This document shows, one piece after another, positions 33,540-43,300 of a stretch of 64,000 nucleotides of DNA; within the stretch, counting starts at the first letter, position 1; each line of letters begins with the position of its first letter. The stretch spans positions 1 through 64,000 of the forward strand of contig NZ_BARG01000049.1 of NCBI RefSeq assembly GCF_000376565.1, read 5' to 3'. The translations under genes were made by a program, and so were the position numbers. The DNA is from Streptomyces hokutonensis. Lineage in GTDB: Bacteria > Actinomycetota > Actinomycetes > Streptomycetales > Streptomycetaceae. The notes under the pieces are model-generated. The model saw only the letters and a program-made list of their open reading frames with translations. It ran no database searches and had not been told where the DNA came from.

Positions 33540-34735
33540 GGGGTCTCCTTCGGGGACGCGCCGGTGGCCAGCAGTTCCAGATGGGTGGCCGCCGCGCGGC
33601 TTCCTCCGGCCGCGCGGAACGCCGTACGGATGCGCTCGGCCGCCGCGCGGTGTTCGGGTTCGTGGAGTACGGCGTCGATCGCGGCGCCCAGCTTCGGCGC
33701 GGTGACCCGGCCGAAGCGGACGCGGATGCCCGCGCCCGCGCCGGTGACCTGCCCGGCGATCACCGGCTGGTCGTCGCGGATGGGCGCCACGACGAGCGGG
33801 ACGCCGTGCCACAGAGCCTCGCACACCGTGTTGTGCCCGGCGTGCGAGACGACCGCGTCCGCCCTTTCGAGGAGCGGGAGTTGGGGGATGGAGGGCAGGA
33901 CCAGGAGGTCTTTGTCCTCTTCGTCGGACCGGTCCAACGCGCCGCCCGGGTCGGCGATCACCGCCTGGACGCGGTCCGTTCGCGCCCGCAGCGCCGTGAC
34001 GCACTCGGTGAGGAAGCGGGCGCCCACATCGGTGTTGGCGGTGCCGAGACTGACCAGGACCAGGGAGCGGGACCGGTCCAGCCAGTCCCAGGGGAAGTCC
34101 GGCGCGGCCGGGCGGGGCGCGATCGACGGGCCGACCCAGCGGATCTGCTCGCCCTGCCGTGCTTCGGGGCCGACGAGTTCCGGGGTGCTGAACGCGAGGA
34201 CCAGGTGCGGCGAGAAGCGGGGGTCGCCGGTGCCGGACGGGTCGCCGAGATCGGTGCGGAGCCGGTGCAGCAACTCGTCCAGCCAGAGCCCGACTTTGGG
34301 GATGCCCGCGAACACGTCGGTGAACTCGGCCGAGGTGGTGGCCGAGGTCGCCCACGGCACCCCGAGACGTTCCGCCACCAGGCCGCCGGCCAGGGCCTGT
34401 TGGTCGGCGACGATCACATCGGGCCCGAACTCCTCGGCGGCGGTGGTGACTCCGGGCGCCATCTGCTCGGCGAGCGGCGCGAGGAAGGCCTCCCACAGGA
34501 ACTTCAGCGCCTCGGGCCCCCGGATGTCGGGCGGCCGTACGCCCTCGCCCGTGCCCGGGACCGGTCCAGCGCACGGGAACACCCGGGCCGACTCGCCCGC
34601 GAGCCGCCGTACTAGATCGGGGTCGGCGCAGGCCCACGCCAACTCGTGGCCGCGCGCCGCGAGTTCGGCGGCCACGCCCGTCGCCGGGTTGATGTGGCCG
34701 ACCAACGGCGGTACGACGAAGAGGAACCGGCTCAC
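33536..34735 (-). CDS. UGT-type glycosyltransferase (macrolide GT-like)
   Basis: The 399-aa product is a GT1-family enzyme. The N-terminus is RFLFVVPPLVGHINPATGVAAELAARGHELAWA. The C-terminal sugar-nucleotide site is HAGHNTVCEALWHGVPLVVAPIRDDQPVIAGQVTGAGAGIRV, close to macrolide glycosyltransferases. It would attach a sugar to the PKS product. Its GTG overlaps the hydrolase stop, and its own stop overlaps the methyltransferase GTG. There is no signal peptide. Confidence 0.85.
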   Translation of the reverse strand: MSRFLFVVPPLVGHINPATGVAAELAARGHELAWACADPDLVRRLAGESARVFPCAGPVPGTGEGVRPPDIRGPEALKFLWEAFLAPLAEQMAPGVTTAAEEFGPDVIVADQQALAGGLVAERLGVPWATSATTSAEFTDVFAGIPKVGLWLDELLHRLRTDLGDPSGTGDPRFSPHLVLAFSTPELVGPEARQGEQIRWVGPSIAPRPAAPDFPWDWLDRSRSLVLVSLGTANTDVGARFLTECVTALRARTDRVQAVIADPGGALDRSDEEDKDLLVLPSIPQLPLLERADAVVSHAGHNTVCEALWHGVPLVVAPIRDDQPVIAGQVTGAGAGIRVRFGRVTAPKLGAAIDAVLHEPEHRAAAERIRTAFRAAGGSRAAATHLELLATGASPKETP

Positions 34736-35544
34736 CGGACGGCCACCTCGGTCGTGCTCGCCTCCTGGATCAGGGAGAGGATGTGGCCCCCGACCGTACC
34801 CGCCGCCTCCACCAGCACCGAGTGCTCGTGGCCGGGGACGACGACGGTCCGGCAGTCCGGCAGCACGGACTCCAGCCAGGGGGCGAGCAGGGCGAGGTCG
34901 GAGTCGCCGCCGTAGACGCCGAGTACCGGGCAGCGCACCGCCCGGATCTGATCCTCCGTCAAGACCCCGCTGGCCGGGATGTCCTGGGAGAGGGAGGTCT
35001 CCCGGGCGAGCCTGGCCGCGCCCTTCGCGAGGCGGGCGGTGTTGTGGCCGCGGTTCGCGCTGATCCAGGCGATCGCGTCGTCCTCGTTGTGCGCCAGTTC
35101 GTGCAGCACCCGGTCCAGGATGCCGCCGAGCTTCGGCGCCCAGGCGTCGGTCGCCGGCTCCGACTCGATGAGGGAGACGCTGGCGGCCCGCTCCGGATGG
35201 CGGGCCGCGTAGCCGAACGCGACTGTCCCGCCGTAGGAGTTGCCGACCAGATGGACCGGTCCCGTCACCTCCAGGCGGTCGAGCAGCGCCTCCAGGTCGT
35301 CGATGTTGTCGTCCAGGGTGTAGCCGGTCGCAGGGCGCGCGCTGCGGCCGTGTCCGCGCAGGTCGTACATGACGACGTCGATGCCCGCCAGCGCGAACGG
35401 CGGGGCGAGGGTGAAGTAGTAGCTGGCGAGGCTGTCGGTGAGCAGACCGTGCACGAGCACCGCCGTGGCGGTCACCGGGCGACCGTCGGGTGGGCTCATT
35501 CGCTGTACGTGCAGCCGGAGTTGACCGGTGTCGACCATCGCCAT
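34732..35544 (-). CDS. alpha/beta hydrolase in PKS operon
   Basis: The 270-aa product has the nucleophile elbow GNSYGGTVAFGYA (Ser about residue 99), LVHGLLTDSL, LRGHGRSARP and the late His in VVPGHEHSVLVEA. It follows the stand-alone ACP gene by 3 bp and is probably a thioesterase or acyl-transfer hydrolase that releases the chain from the PKS, since no thioesterase domain is present on either PKS protein. A tailoring or editing role is also possible. Confidence 0.75.
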   Translation of the reverse strand: MAMVDTGQLRLHVQRMSPPDGRPVTATAVLVHGLLTDSLASYYFTLAPPFALAGIDVVMYDLRGHGRSARPATGYTLDDNIDDLEALLDRLEVTGPVHLVGNSYGGTVAFGYAARHPERAASVSLIESEPATDAWAPKLGGILDRVLHELAHNEDDAIAWISANRGHNTARLAKGAARLARETSLSQDIPASGVLTEDQIRAVRCPVLGVYGGDSDLALLAPWLESVLPDCRTVVVPGHEHSVLVEAAGTVGGHILSLIQEASTTEVAVR

Positions 35545-35547
35545 GGC

Positions 35548-35850
35548 TCAGCCCGCCTCGGCTGCCTTGAGGCTCTGCACGACGTACTCGACGAGTCGGC
35601 CGACGGTGAGTTCGATGATCTCGTCGAACTCCATCCCGGCCAGGAACTCGGCGAAGTTGACCTTCGTGCCGTAGTGCTCCTGGAGCAGCCCGGCCAGGGT
35701 CACCAGGTCGATGCTCTCCAGCTCCAGGTCGCGGTTGAAGGTCGTCGTCATCGTGATCTCGACGTCGTCGACGCCGTACTCGTCCTCCAGGAGCGCGGTC
35801 AGCATGCCGGTGAGGTCGGCGAGGACGGTGTCCTCGGTGGTGGGGGTCAT
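35548..35850 (-). CDS. stand-alone acyl carrier protein
   Basis: The 100-aa acidic product has the phosphopantetheine site in NRDLELESIDLVTLAGLL (Ser46). The site context is ESID rather than the usual DSL. The ATG overlaps the stop of the second PKS gene (ATGA). It probably carries the starter or finished acyl chain, and can be activated by the phosphopantetheinyl-transferase domain fused to the PKS encoded immediately upstream. Confidence 0.85.
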   Translation of the reverse strand: MTPTTEDTVLADLTGMLTALLEDEYGVDDVEITMTTTFNRDLELESIDLVTLAGLLQEHYGTKVNFAEFLAGMEFDEIIELTVGRLVEYVVQSLKAAEAG

Positions 35851-38800
35851 CGGTCGTACTCCTCTTCGTGCGCGGGTCCCGTCGTCCAGGCCACGACATA
35901 GGTCCTGTCCGGCAGATTGGGGGGATTGCCGGCCGGCTCGCAGTGCACGGTGTAGGCACGTTCCAGTCGCCCGGACACCAACAGCCGTGATCCGGAGACC
36001 ACTTGGAAGACCGCGAAGTCCCGCGGTCGGCCGGCGAAGCCGGTGCCCTCCGCCTTGGCGACCGCCTCCTTCGCCGCCCAGAAGCGGGTGAACCACAGCG
36101 CCTCCGACTCTCCGGACGCGACCAACTGGGCCCGCAACAGCGCGAGTTCCTCCTCGCCGAGAGCGGTGGCGAGGGTGGCGGGATCGCGTTCGACGACTTC
36201 CTCGATGTCGATTCCGGGCCCGGGCTCGGGGGAGTGCGGCCGTACGATCGCGACGGCGGCCTCGGCGGCGTGGGCCAGCGAGACGTCCAGCGGGGGCAGG
36301 GTCCGGCCGTGCAGGCCGGTGACGTACGGGCGGCCCGCCTCGTCGTTGTGGACCCGGATCTCGGCAGGGAAGACGGGCCCCTCGCCCTGGCCCCACAGCC
36401 ACTGCCGCACCGCGTCCTTCAGCGCGATCCGGCCCAGCAGCCACTGCCGGCGACCGCGCGGCGGATGCTCCGCGTACTGCGAACGCTCCACGCTGCTCAG
36501 CGAGTTGCGCATGATGAGGTCACGGGAGGCGAGGTCGGGCCAGCGCTCGTGCAGCAGGGTCCGGCCGCCGGGACGGGCCTCGGAGAGCGTGTTGCGTTCG
36601 GGGAAGCGCTCGACCGGCCTGGTCTGCGGGTCGTTGTCGAAACGCCGGTCCTGCCAGCCCGACAGCTCCGCCCACACCGTGCCGTCGACCGTGAGCTGTA
36701 CGTCGCATTCGAGCGCGGTGTCGGTGAGCGAGGTGATCCGCACCAGGCAGTCAACTTCCGTGCCTGGGTGCGGATGTGGGCCGTAGAAGCGCATCTCGCG
36801 CATGCCGACCGGGAAGACGACGGTGCGTTCGGTGCGGGTCGACATGATCCAGTAGCCGAGGATCTGGCCCACGTTGTCGAGCAGGGAGCCCGGTGCGGGC
36901 GGTGTGGTGATCGTGCCGCGCACGTGGCGGTCGCCGATGGCGGTGAGTTCGGTGACGCCCTGGAACGCCGGGCCGTGGAACATCCAGCGCTCGTCGTAGA
37001 GATGGGACGCGGTGTGGTCGGGGACGCGCTCGGTGGCCGGGTCCGGGCGGCCGTGGGGAGGGGGCGCGGTGGCGTACGCGGGGGCCAGTTCGACCACCCC
37101 GCGCGCGTGCGGGCCGAAGGAGACGGCGAGCCGGCCGGAGGCCTCGGTGACCACCCGTACCGGTACGTCGACCGAGGGCGTCGCCGTCAGCCAGCGGTCG
37201 AAGCGCGCGTCGTGCACGGCGACCGCCCGCATGCCGGGCGCGGTCCGCTCGGCCGCGTCGATGATGTGCTGCACGATCGTGGTGGCCGGGACCACCGGCC
37301 AACGGTCCGCCACATCCGGCCAGTTGGGCCGCTGCGGGAAGAAGCAGTGGTCCATGAGGTAGGGCATGGACTCGGGGGAGACGTGGACCGTGGTCTGCCA
37401 TTCCCGGGGCGGAGCGGGTGGCTGTCGGGGTGGGGCGGGGATCGTTGCAACGGTCCAACGGCTGCCCGCAGTGAGGAGTTGGGCGGCCGTGTCGGCGGTT
37501 TCCCGCATCAGGGCGTGCAGTTCGGCGGCTGCCGGGAAGCGGTCGGTGAGTGCGTCCAGGGGGGACGCGGCGGCGCTCGTCGGGAGAGGCGTGCGCAGTT
37601 CCGCCCTGAGTTTCACCAGGCTCGGGGCGTCGAGCGACACGAGTGCGCCGTCCATGTCGAGCCGTACCGGAGGCCGTTCCTGTCGTCGAGCCGGTTGCCG
37701 CGGGTCCAGCGTCAACGGATCCACCGCTCCGCCCGCCGCCCACAACGCCACAGCCACACGCCGGAGTTGGGCCAGACCGGAACGGTGGGGCGAGTTGGCG
37801 GCCACGACCAGGTGATCGCGTCCGCTGAGCGTGGCATCGATCAGGGAACCGAGTTGGCCCGTTCCGACCTGGACGAACACGCGATGACCGGCGTCGTACA
37901 TGGCCTCGACGAGCTGCCGGAAGCGCACGGGCTCCAGCAGATGCCGGATGAAGAGCTCGCGGACCGCCGATTCGTCCGTGGGGAACGGCGAGGCGGTCGT
38001 CCCCGACCACAGCGGGACCGTTGGCGGATACAGCCGGAAACGGTTCGTGGCCTCCTCGATCGGTGCGAGGTAGGGCCTCAGCATCGGTGTGTGGAAGCCG
38101 GATTGGAACGGCAGCACCTGGCTCAGGACACCCTGCGCGCGGAACGACCGCACGAACGCGTCCACCGCCTGGTCCGGCCCGCACACCATCGACTGGCCCG
38201 GCGCGTTGTCGTGGGAGAGGACGATCCCGGAGTCCGGCCACTCGTCGGCGAGCGCCGACAGCACGCGCTCGGCGGGAGCGCCGATCGCGCCGAAGGCCAG
38301 CCCCGGCACGGTCACCGAGTCCGGATCGAACGACTCCATGAAGTCGCTCACCTCGTCCGGCGAGTACACCCCGGCGGCCGTCATCGCCGTCCACTCGCCG
38401 ACACTGTGCCCGGCGACCGCGTCGGCCACGACACCCATCCGCCGCAGCGCGGCGTCCAACAGCCGCCCCACGCCGACCACATCGAAGCCGTGGCGGCCGA
38501 CATCCCCCACCTGCGCGGGAGTCGAGGACTTGTTCTCGCGCAGTCCGAAGTGCGCGGCGACGTCCTCGACCCGGGGCGTGAAGTCGCCCTCCAGGCCCGG
38601 GAAGACGAACGCCAGCTTGCCGCCGCCCGCGCCGAGCAGCGGGCTCGGCGTGAACCACACATCACTACGGCCCTGCCATGCACGCCCCTTGGCGACCGCC
38701 CGGCGGGCCAGCGCCAGCCGCTTGGCGTCCGGGGCGACGATGCCGAGCCGGGAGCGGCCGGAGAGGGAGGTGGCTGTGGCCAGCAGCGCGGAGTCGTCCG

Positions 38801-40301
38801 TGTCCAGCAGCGCGGCCAGCGCCTCGGGGCTGTCGGCGGCGAGGGTCAGTACGCGTTCCGGTTCGTTGACGACGGCAGGGCGTGGGCTCCGCGCATTCGG
38901 CGCCTCCTCCAGCACGACATGCGCGTTGATGCCACCGAACCCGAAGGCGTTCACCGCCGCCCGCCGCACCGGCTGTTCGGGCGTCGTCTCCCAGGGCGCC
39001 GCCCTCTCCAGCGGACGGAACCGGGTGGCCGCGAGCGCGGGGTGCGGGTCGTCGCAGTGGAGGGTCGGCAGCAGCGTCCCGTGGTGCACGGCGAGCGCGG
39101 CCTTGATCAGACCGGCCACCCCGGCGGCCGGCATCGTGTGACCGATCATCGACTTCACGGAGCCGATGACCGCGTCACCGTCGGGTCCGAACACCTCGGC
39201 CAGCGTGGCGAGTTCGGCCCCGTCACCGGCGGGCGTCGCCGTGCCGTGCGCCTCCAGCAGACCGATCGAACCGGGCAGCGCCGGGTCGAGTCCCGCCGCC
39301 TCCCAGGCCTGTCGTACGGCGTGGGTCTGACCGGTCGAGTCCGGGTTGACGAGACTCGCGGCGCGGCCGTCGCTGGAGACACCGGTGCCCCGGATGACGG
39401 CGTAGATCCGGTCGCCGTCGCGTTCGGCGTCGGCGAGGCGCTTGAGGACGACGACCCCGGTGCCCTCGCCGATCAGGATGCCGTCGGCGTCCCGGTGGAA
39501 GGGGCGGATCCGCTGGCTCGGGGAGAGCGCGCGGAGTTGGGAGAACACGCTCCACAAGGTGATGTCGTGGCAGTGGTGGACGCCCCCGGCGAGCATCAAG
39601 TCGCAGCGCCCGGCGGCGAGTTCGGTCACCGCCTGGTCGACGGCGATCAGCGAGGACGCGCAGGCAGCGTCCACCGTGTACGCCGGGCCGCGCAGATCGA
39701 GGCGGTTGGCGACGCGGGAGGCCGCGAGGTTCGGTACGAGGCCGATGACGGACTCGGGGCTGTCGGGGCCGAGGCTGTCGGTGAACGCGGTGCGGATCCG
39801 GTCGAGTTGACCGGTGTCCAGGTCGGGCAGCAACTCGCCCAGGGTGCGGACGAGTTGGCCCGCCGTACGGACCCGCTGGTCGAGGCGGACCAGGCCGGGG
39901 GTGAGATAGCCGCCCCGGCCGAGCACCACGCCGACGCGATGCCGGTCGGGCAGCCGGCTCTCCCCGCCCGCGTCGGCGAGGGCGGCGGCGGCCACGTGGA
40001 GGGCGATGAGCTGGTCGGGTTCGGTGCCGGGCACCGAGTTCGGCATGATGCCGAACCGGGTGACCTCGACCTCGGCCAGCTCGTCGACGAAGCCGCCGCG
40101 CCGGCAGTACACCTGGTCGGCCACGGCCGGACCGCTCGCGGAGTCCGGCCGGTAGTAGTCCGCGTCCCAACGCCCTTCCGGCACCTCGCTGATGGCGTCC
40201 GTGCCGCTGAGCAGGTTCCGCCAGTACGCGTCGAGGTCGGCGGCGCCGGGCAGCAGCACCGCCATTCCCACGATGGCGACCGGCACTTGACGGTCGGTCA
40301 T
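35847..40301 (-). CDS. PKS subunit: KS-AT-DH with fused phosphopantetheinyl transferase
   Basis: The product is 1484 aa. Domains in order: a ketosynthase at about 1-470 with active Cys214 in DAACASS and His motifs EAHGTATPAG and GHTMPAAG; an acyltransferase at about 545-860 with Ser633 in GHSVGEW and FQSGFHTPML; a dehydratase-like hot-dog region at about 960-1240 (YLMDHCFFPQRPNWP, His984 likely); and a C-terminal Sfp-type phosphopantetheinyl transferase at about 1270-1440 (GIDIEEV, then WFTRFWAAKEAVAKAEGTGF). No ACP is within this protein. The fused transferase recalls enediyne and PUFA-type systems. The gene is separated from the first PKS gene by one base and coupled to the ACP gene. Confidence 0.85.
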   Translation of the reverse strand: MTDRQVPVAIVGMAVLLPGAADLDAYWRNLLSGTDAISEVPEGRWDADYYRPDSASGPAVADQVYCRRGGFVDELAEVEVTRFGIMPNSVPGTEPDQLIALHVAAAALADAGGESRLPDRHRVGVVLGRGGYLTPGLVRLDQRVRTAGQLVRTLGELLPDLDTGQLDRIRTAFTDSLGPDSPESVIGLVPNLAASRVANRLDLRGPAYTVDAACASSLIAVDQAVTELAAGRCDLMLAGGVHHCHDITLWSVFSQLRALSPSQRIRPFHRDADGILIGEGTGVVVLKRLADAERDGDRIYAVIRGTGVSSDGRAASLVNPDSTGQTHAVRQAWEAAGLDPALPGSIGLLEAHGTATPAGDGAELATLAEVFGPDGDAVIGSVKSMIGHTMPAAGVAGLIKAALAVHHGTLLPTLHCDDPHPALAATRFRPLERAAPWETTPEQPVRRAAVNAFGFGGINAHVVLEEAPNARSPRPAVVNEPERVLTLAADSPEALAALLDTDDSALLATATSLSGRSRLGIVAPDAKRLALARRAVAKGRAWQGRSDVWFTPSPLLGAGGGKLAFVFPGLEGDFTPRVEDVAAHFGLRENKSSTPAQVGDVGRHGFDVVGVGRLLDAALRRMGVVADAVAGHSVGEWTAMTAAGVYSPDEVSDFMESFDPDSVTVPGLAFGAIGAPAERVLSALADEWPDSGIVLSHDNAPGQSMVCGPDQAVDAFVRSFRAQGVLSQVLPFQSGFHTPMLRPYLAPIEEATNRFRLYPPTVPLWSGTTASPFPTDESAVRELFIRHLLEPVRFRQLVEAMYDAGHRVFVQVGTGQLGSLIDATLSGRDHLVVAANSPHRSGLAQLRRVAVALWAAGGAVDPLTLDPRQPARRQERPPVRLDMDGALVSLDAPSLVKLRAELRTPLPTSAAASPLDALTDRFPAAAELHALMRETADTAAQLLTAGSRWTVATIPAPPRQPPAPPREWQTTVHVSPESMPYLMDHCFFPQRPNWPDVADRWPVVPATTIVQHIIDAAERTAPGMRAVAVHDARFDRWLTATPSVDVPVRVVTEASGRLAVSFGPHARGVVELAPAYATAPPPHGRPDPATERVPDHTASHLYDERWMFHGPAFQGVTELTAIGDRHVRGTITTPPAPGSLLDNVGQILGYWIMSTRTERTVVFPVGMREMRFYGPHPHPGTEVDCLVRITSLTDTALECDVQLTVDGTVWAELSGWQDRRFDNDPQTRPVERFPERNTLSEARPGGRTLLHERWPDLASRDLIMRNSLSSVERSQYAEHPPRGRRQWLLGRIALKDAVRQWLWGQGEGPVFPAEIRVHNDEAGRPYVTGLHGRTLPPLDVSLAHAAEAAVAIVRPHSPEPGPGIDIEEVVERDPATLATALGEEELALLRAQLVASGESEALWFTRFWAAKEAVAKAEGTGFAGRPRDFAVFQVVSGSRLLVSGRLERAYTVHCEPAGNPPNLPDRTYVVAWTTGPAHEEEYDR

Positions 40302-40302
40302 G

Positions 40303-43300
40303 TCACCATCCCGAAGCGGTGTAGACGACGGCTCCGGCCGACTCGTCGCCGAAGGCGAGTTCGCGCAGCAGGGCCGCGGTGCCCTCCTCGGGGTCGATCA
40401 GCGAGATACCGCGCCGCGCGTACTCGCGTCCCAACTCCGGGGTGACCATGCCGTGATGACCGCCGGTAGGCGCCCACGGGCCCCAGTGCACGGTCAGCGC
40501 CCGGTGCCCGGTGCGCGCCGACCAGGCCGTACCGAGGCTCTCCAGGGCGTCGTTGGCCGCCGCGTAGTCGACCTGCCCGCGGTTGCCGAGCACGGCCGAG
40601 ATGGAGCCGAACAGGACGGCGAAAGCAGGGCCGTTGGGCAGTTCCTCCAGCGCCGACAGCAGGGTCTCGGCGCCGTGCGTCTTCGTGCCGTAGACCCGCT
40701 GGAAGGACTCGGTGGTCTTCTCCGCGATCAGCCGGTCCTCGATGACCCCGGCCGCGTAGACGACACCGTCGAGACGGCCGTGCTCGGCGTGGATCTCCTT
40801 GACCGCCTGGAGCGCCGCGTCCGGTTCGCGGAAGTCGACGGAGTGGTAGCGGGCCTCGCTGCCGAGGGCCGCGAGTTCGTCCAGGGTCGCGGTGATCTCC
40901 CGCTGGGCGAGCAGGAGTTCGGCGGCGCGGTTGATCTCGGCCGGCGTGCGCCCGCCCTGGCCCGCGAGGGCCGCGCGCAGTTCGGCCGGGGTGCGGGCAC
41001 CCGCGGTCGCCGGGTCCTCGGGTCCGGCCGGCGCGGCCGTCCTGCCGAGGAGTTCGATGCGGCACCGGGAGGCCGCGGCGAGCGCGACGGCGAACTTCGC
41101 GGTGATGCCCCGCGCCCCGCCCACCAGCAGCACCACCGCGTCACGGTCAAGACCGATCGCGGCGGCCTCGGCGACCCCGTCACCGGCAGGACCGGCACCG
41201 TTGGTCGCGAGCGCGCCGAGCGGAGTCTCGGTCAGCTCAAGTCCGTGCCGTCCGGCGGAAGTTCGGAGTACGACAGGCTCATCGCCGGGTGCGAGCAGTT
41301 CGGCGACCAGCGTGTCGGCGACGGAGACCGGTGACGTGTCCGTCACCTCGACGACCCGGGCGACGGTGTCCGGATACTCGCGGGCAACCGTACGGAACAG
41401 CCCGTGCAGACCCGCCGATCCGCTCTCCGCCCCTTGTACGGCGATGAGCTGGCGCGGCGCGCGGCGCAGCGCGGCCTGGAACACGGGGAACGCGTCGGGC
41501 AGCACCGGCGCCGAAGCGGTGAGCGGCGCGAGATACAGGACGCCGTCCACCTGGCCGTCCGCTGCGGTGAGTTGGTGCTCGGGACCGACGATCAGCGCCT
41601 CGGCACCGTAGGAGGAGAGCCGGGCAACGACTGCCTCCGCGCCCTCGCCGTCGCCGTACAGGACGAACCGCCGCCCGCCCAGCACGGTCGCCGGGTCCGC
41701 CTGGTTGTCGCTGTCCTGGTGCGGCAGCAGTACCGGCCGCAGTTGGAGCCGCTTGGGCGCGGAGCCTGTGACCTCGTCCTGCGGGGAGGTGTCGGCCGCC
41801 GGGGCGGCGGGCTCGGTCAGCCGGGCCGACAGCCAGCCCGTGACGGACGCCGCAGTACGGGCCTTCGCCAGGTCCTCCAGCTCGGAGTCGTCCAGCGAGG
41901 CGATGTCCGCGCCGCCTCCGATGCCCAGCCGCTGGGCCAACTCACCGGCGATCTCGGCCCGTTTGATGGAGTCGATGCTGAGGTCCGCCTCCAGGTCGAG
42001 GTCGGGCTCGATCATGTCGACGGGGTAGCCGGTGCGTTCGCTGATGATCTCCAGCACGACCCGCAGCACATCGTCCTCGGTGACGGCCTCGGGCGCCGAT
42101 TCCGGCTGAGCGGTGGGCTGTTGGGCCACCGGGGCCTCGGCAGCGGCGGGCAGGGCGGGCAGCTGCGGGAGCGCCTCGACCACGGCGGGCGCCGGTGCGG
42201 GAATCCAGGTTCCCTGGGGCACCGTCGCCTGCGTCGCGCCGAAGTAGGTCAGCAGGACGTCCCGTTGCGCGGCCACCATCTCCCGGCTGGTGCGCAGGAA
42301 TTCGGAGATGAGCGCGTCCCTGTTCGCCTCGACGGGGGCGCCGCCCTGAGGGTTCGTCGTCACAGTCGTCTCCACAACGCGTCGGGCCGGTGCGAGGGCA
42401 CCGGGGAGGAGTTCTCCGGCGGCGGTGCGGACCAGCTGTCCGTCGACCGTCCAGCCGGGCCGCTTGGGCTCGGGGGTCCGGGCCGCGTCGACGGCGTCGC
42501 GCCCGTTGAACAGCCATCCGGTGCGCACCGGCAGCCCCGCGACGGCCAGTTGGGCCAGCGCGTCGAGCCAGCCGCGCAGCCCGCTGTCCTGCCGGGGCTC
42601 GCACGCGACCGTGCGGTGCGGGCGCTCGCCGAGGATCTGGGCGACCAGCCGGGTCAGCACCGAGCCGGGACCCGCCTCGACGAAGACCCGTGCCCCCGCC
42701 TCGTACATCGCCTCGATCTGCGCGACGAACCCGACCGGCGCCCCGATCTGCGCGGCGAGTTCGGCCCGGACCGCGTCGGCGCCCTCGCCGTACGGGGCCG
42801 CCGTGCGGTTGGACCACACGGGGAACTCGGGGGTGAGCACGGCCTGTTGGGCCAGGGCCTGGGCGAACCGTTCGCCCGCCCCCGCCACCAGCGGGCTGTG
42901 GAAGGCGCAGGCGACGGGGATGCGCTTGGCGCCGAGACCTGCCTCGCGCAGCAGACGTACGGCTTCCGCGACCGCCTGCGTCGGGCCCGAAATCACCGTC
43001 TGGCGGGGCGAGTTGTGGTTGGCGAGGACCACCGAGTCCGGTGCGCCCGCCGTCTTCAGGGCCTGCTCGACGTCCTCGGCGCCGGCCGCGACCGCGGCCA
43101 TGGTGCCCGGGTCGTCGGCACCGGTGGCCTCGAGGATCGCCGCCGCGCGTTCGGCGCTCAGCTCCAGCAGCGCCTCCGGGGCGATGGCACCGGCCGCGCA
43201 CAGGGCGACCAGCTCGCCATAACTGTGCCCGGCCGCCATGTCGGGCCGTACGCCCGCCTCGGTGAGCAGCGCGTGGGCGGCGAGCCCGGCGATGCCCAGC

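Noticed and set aside
36003..40445. 1480-codon plus-strand open frame opposite the KS-AT-DH-PPTase gene
   Set aside because: Shadow frame of a clear PKS gene; composition is Arg/Gly/Val/His-rich with no recognisable motif.
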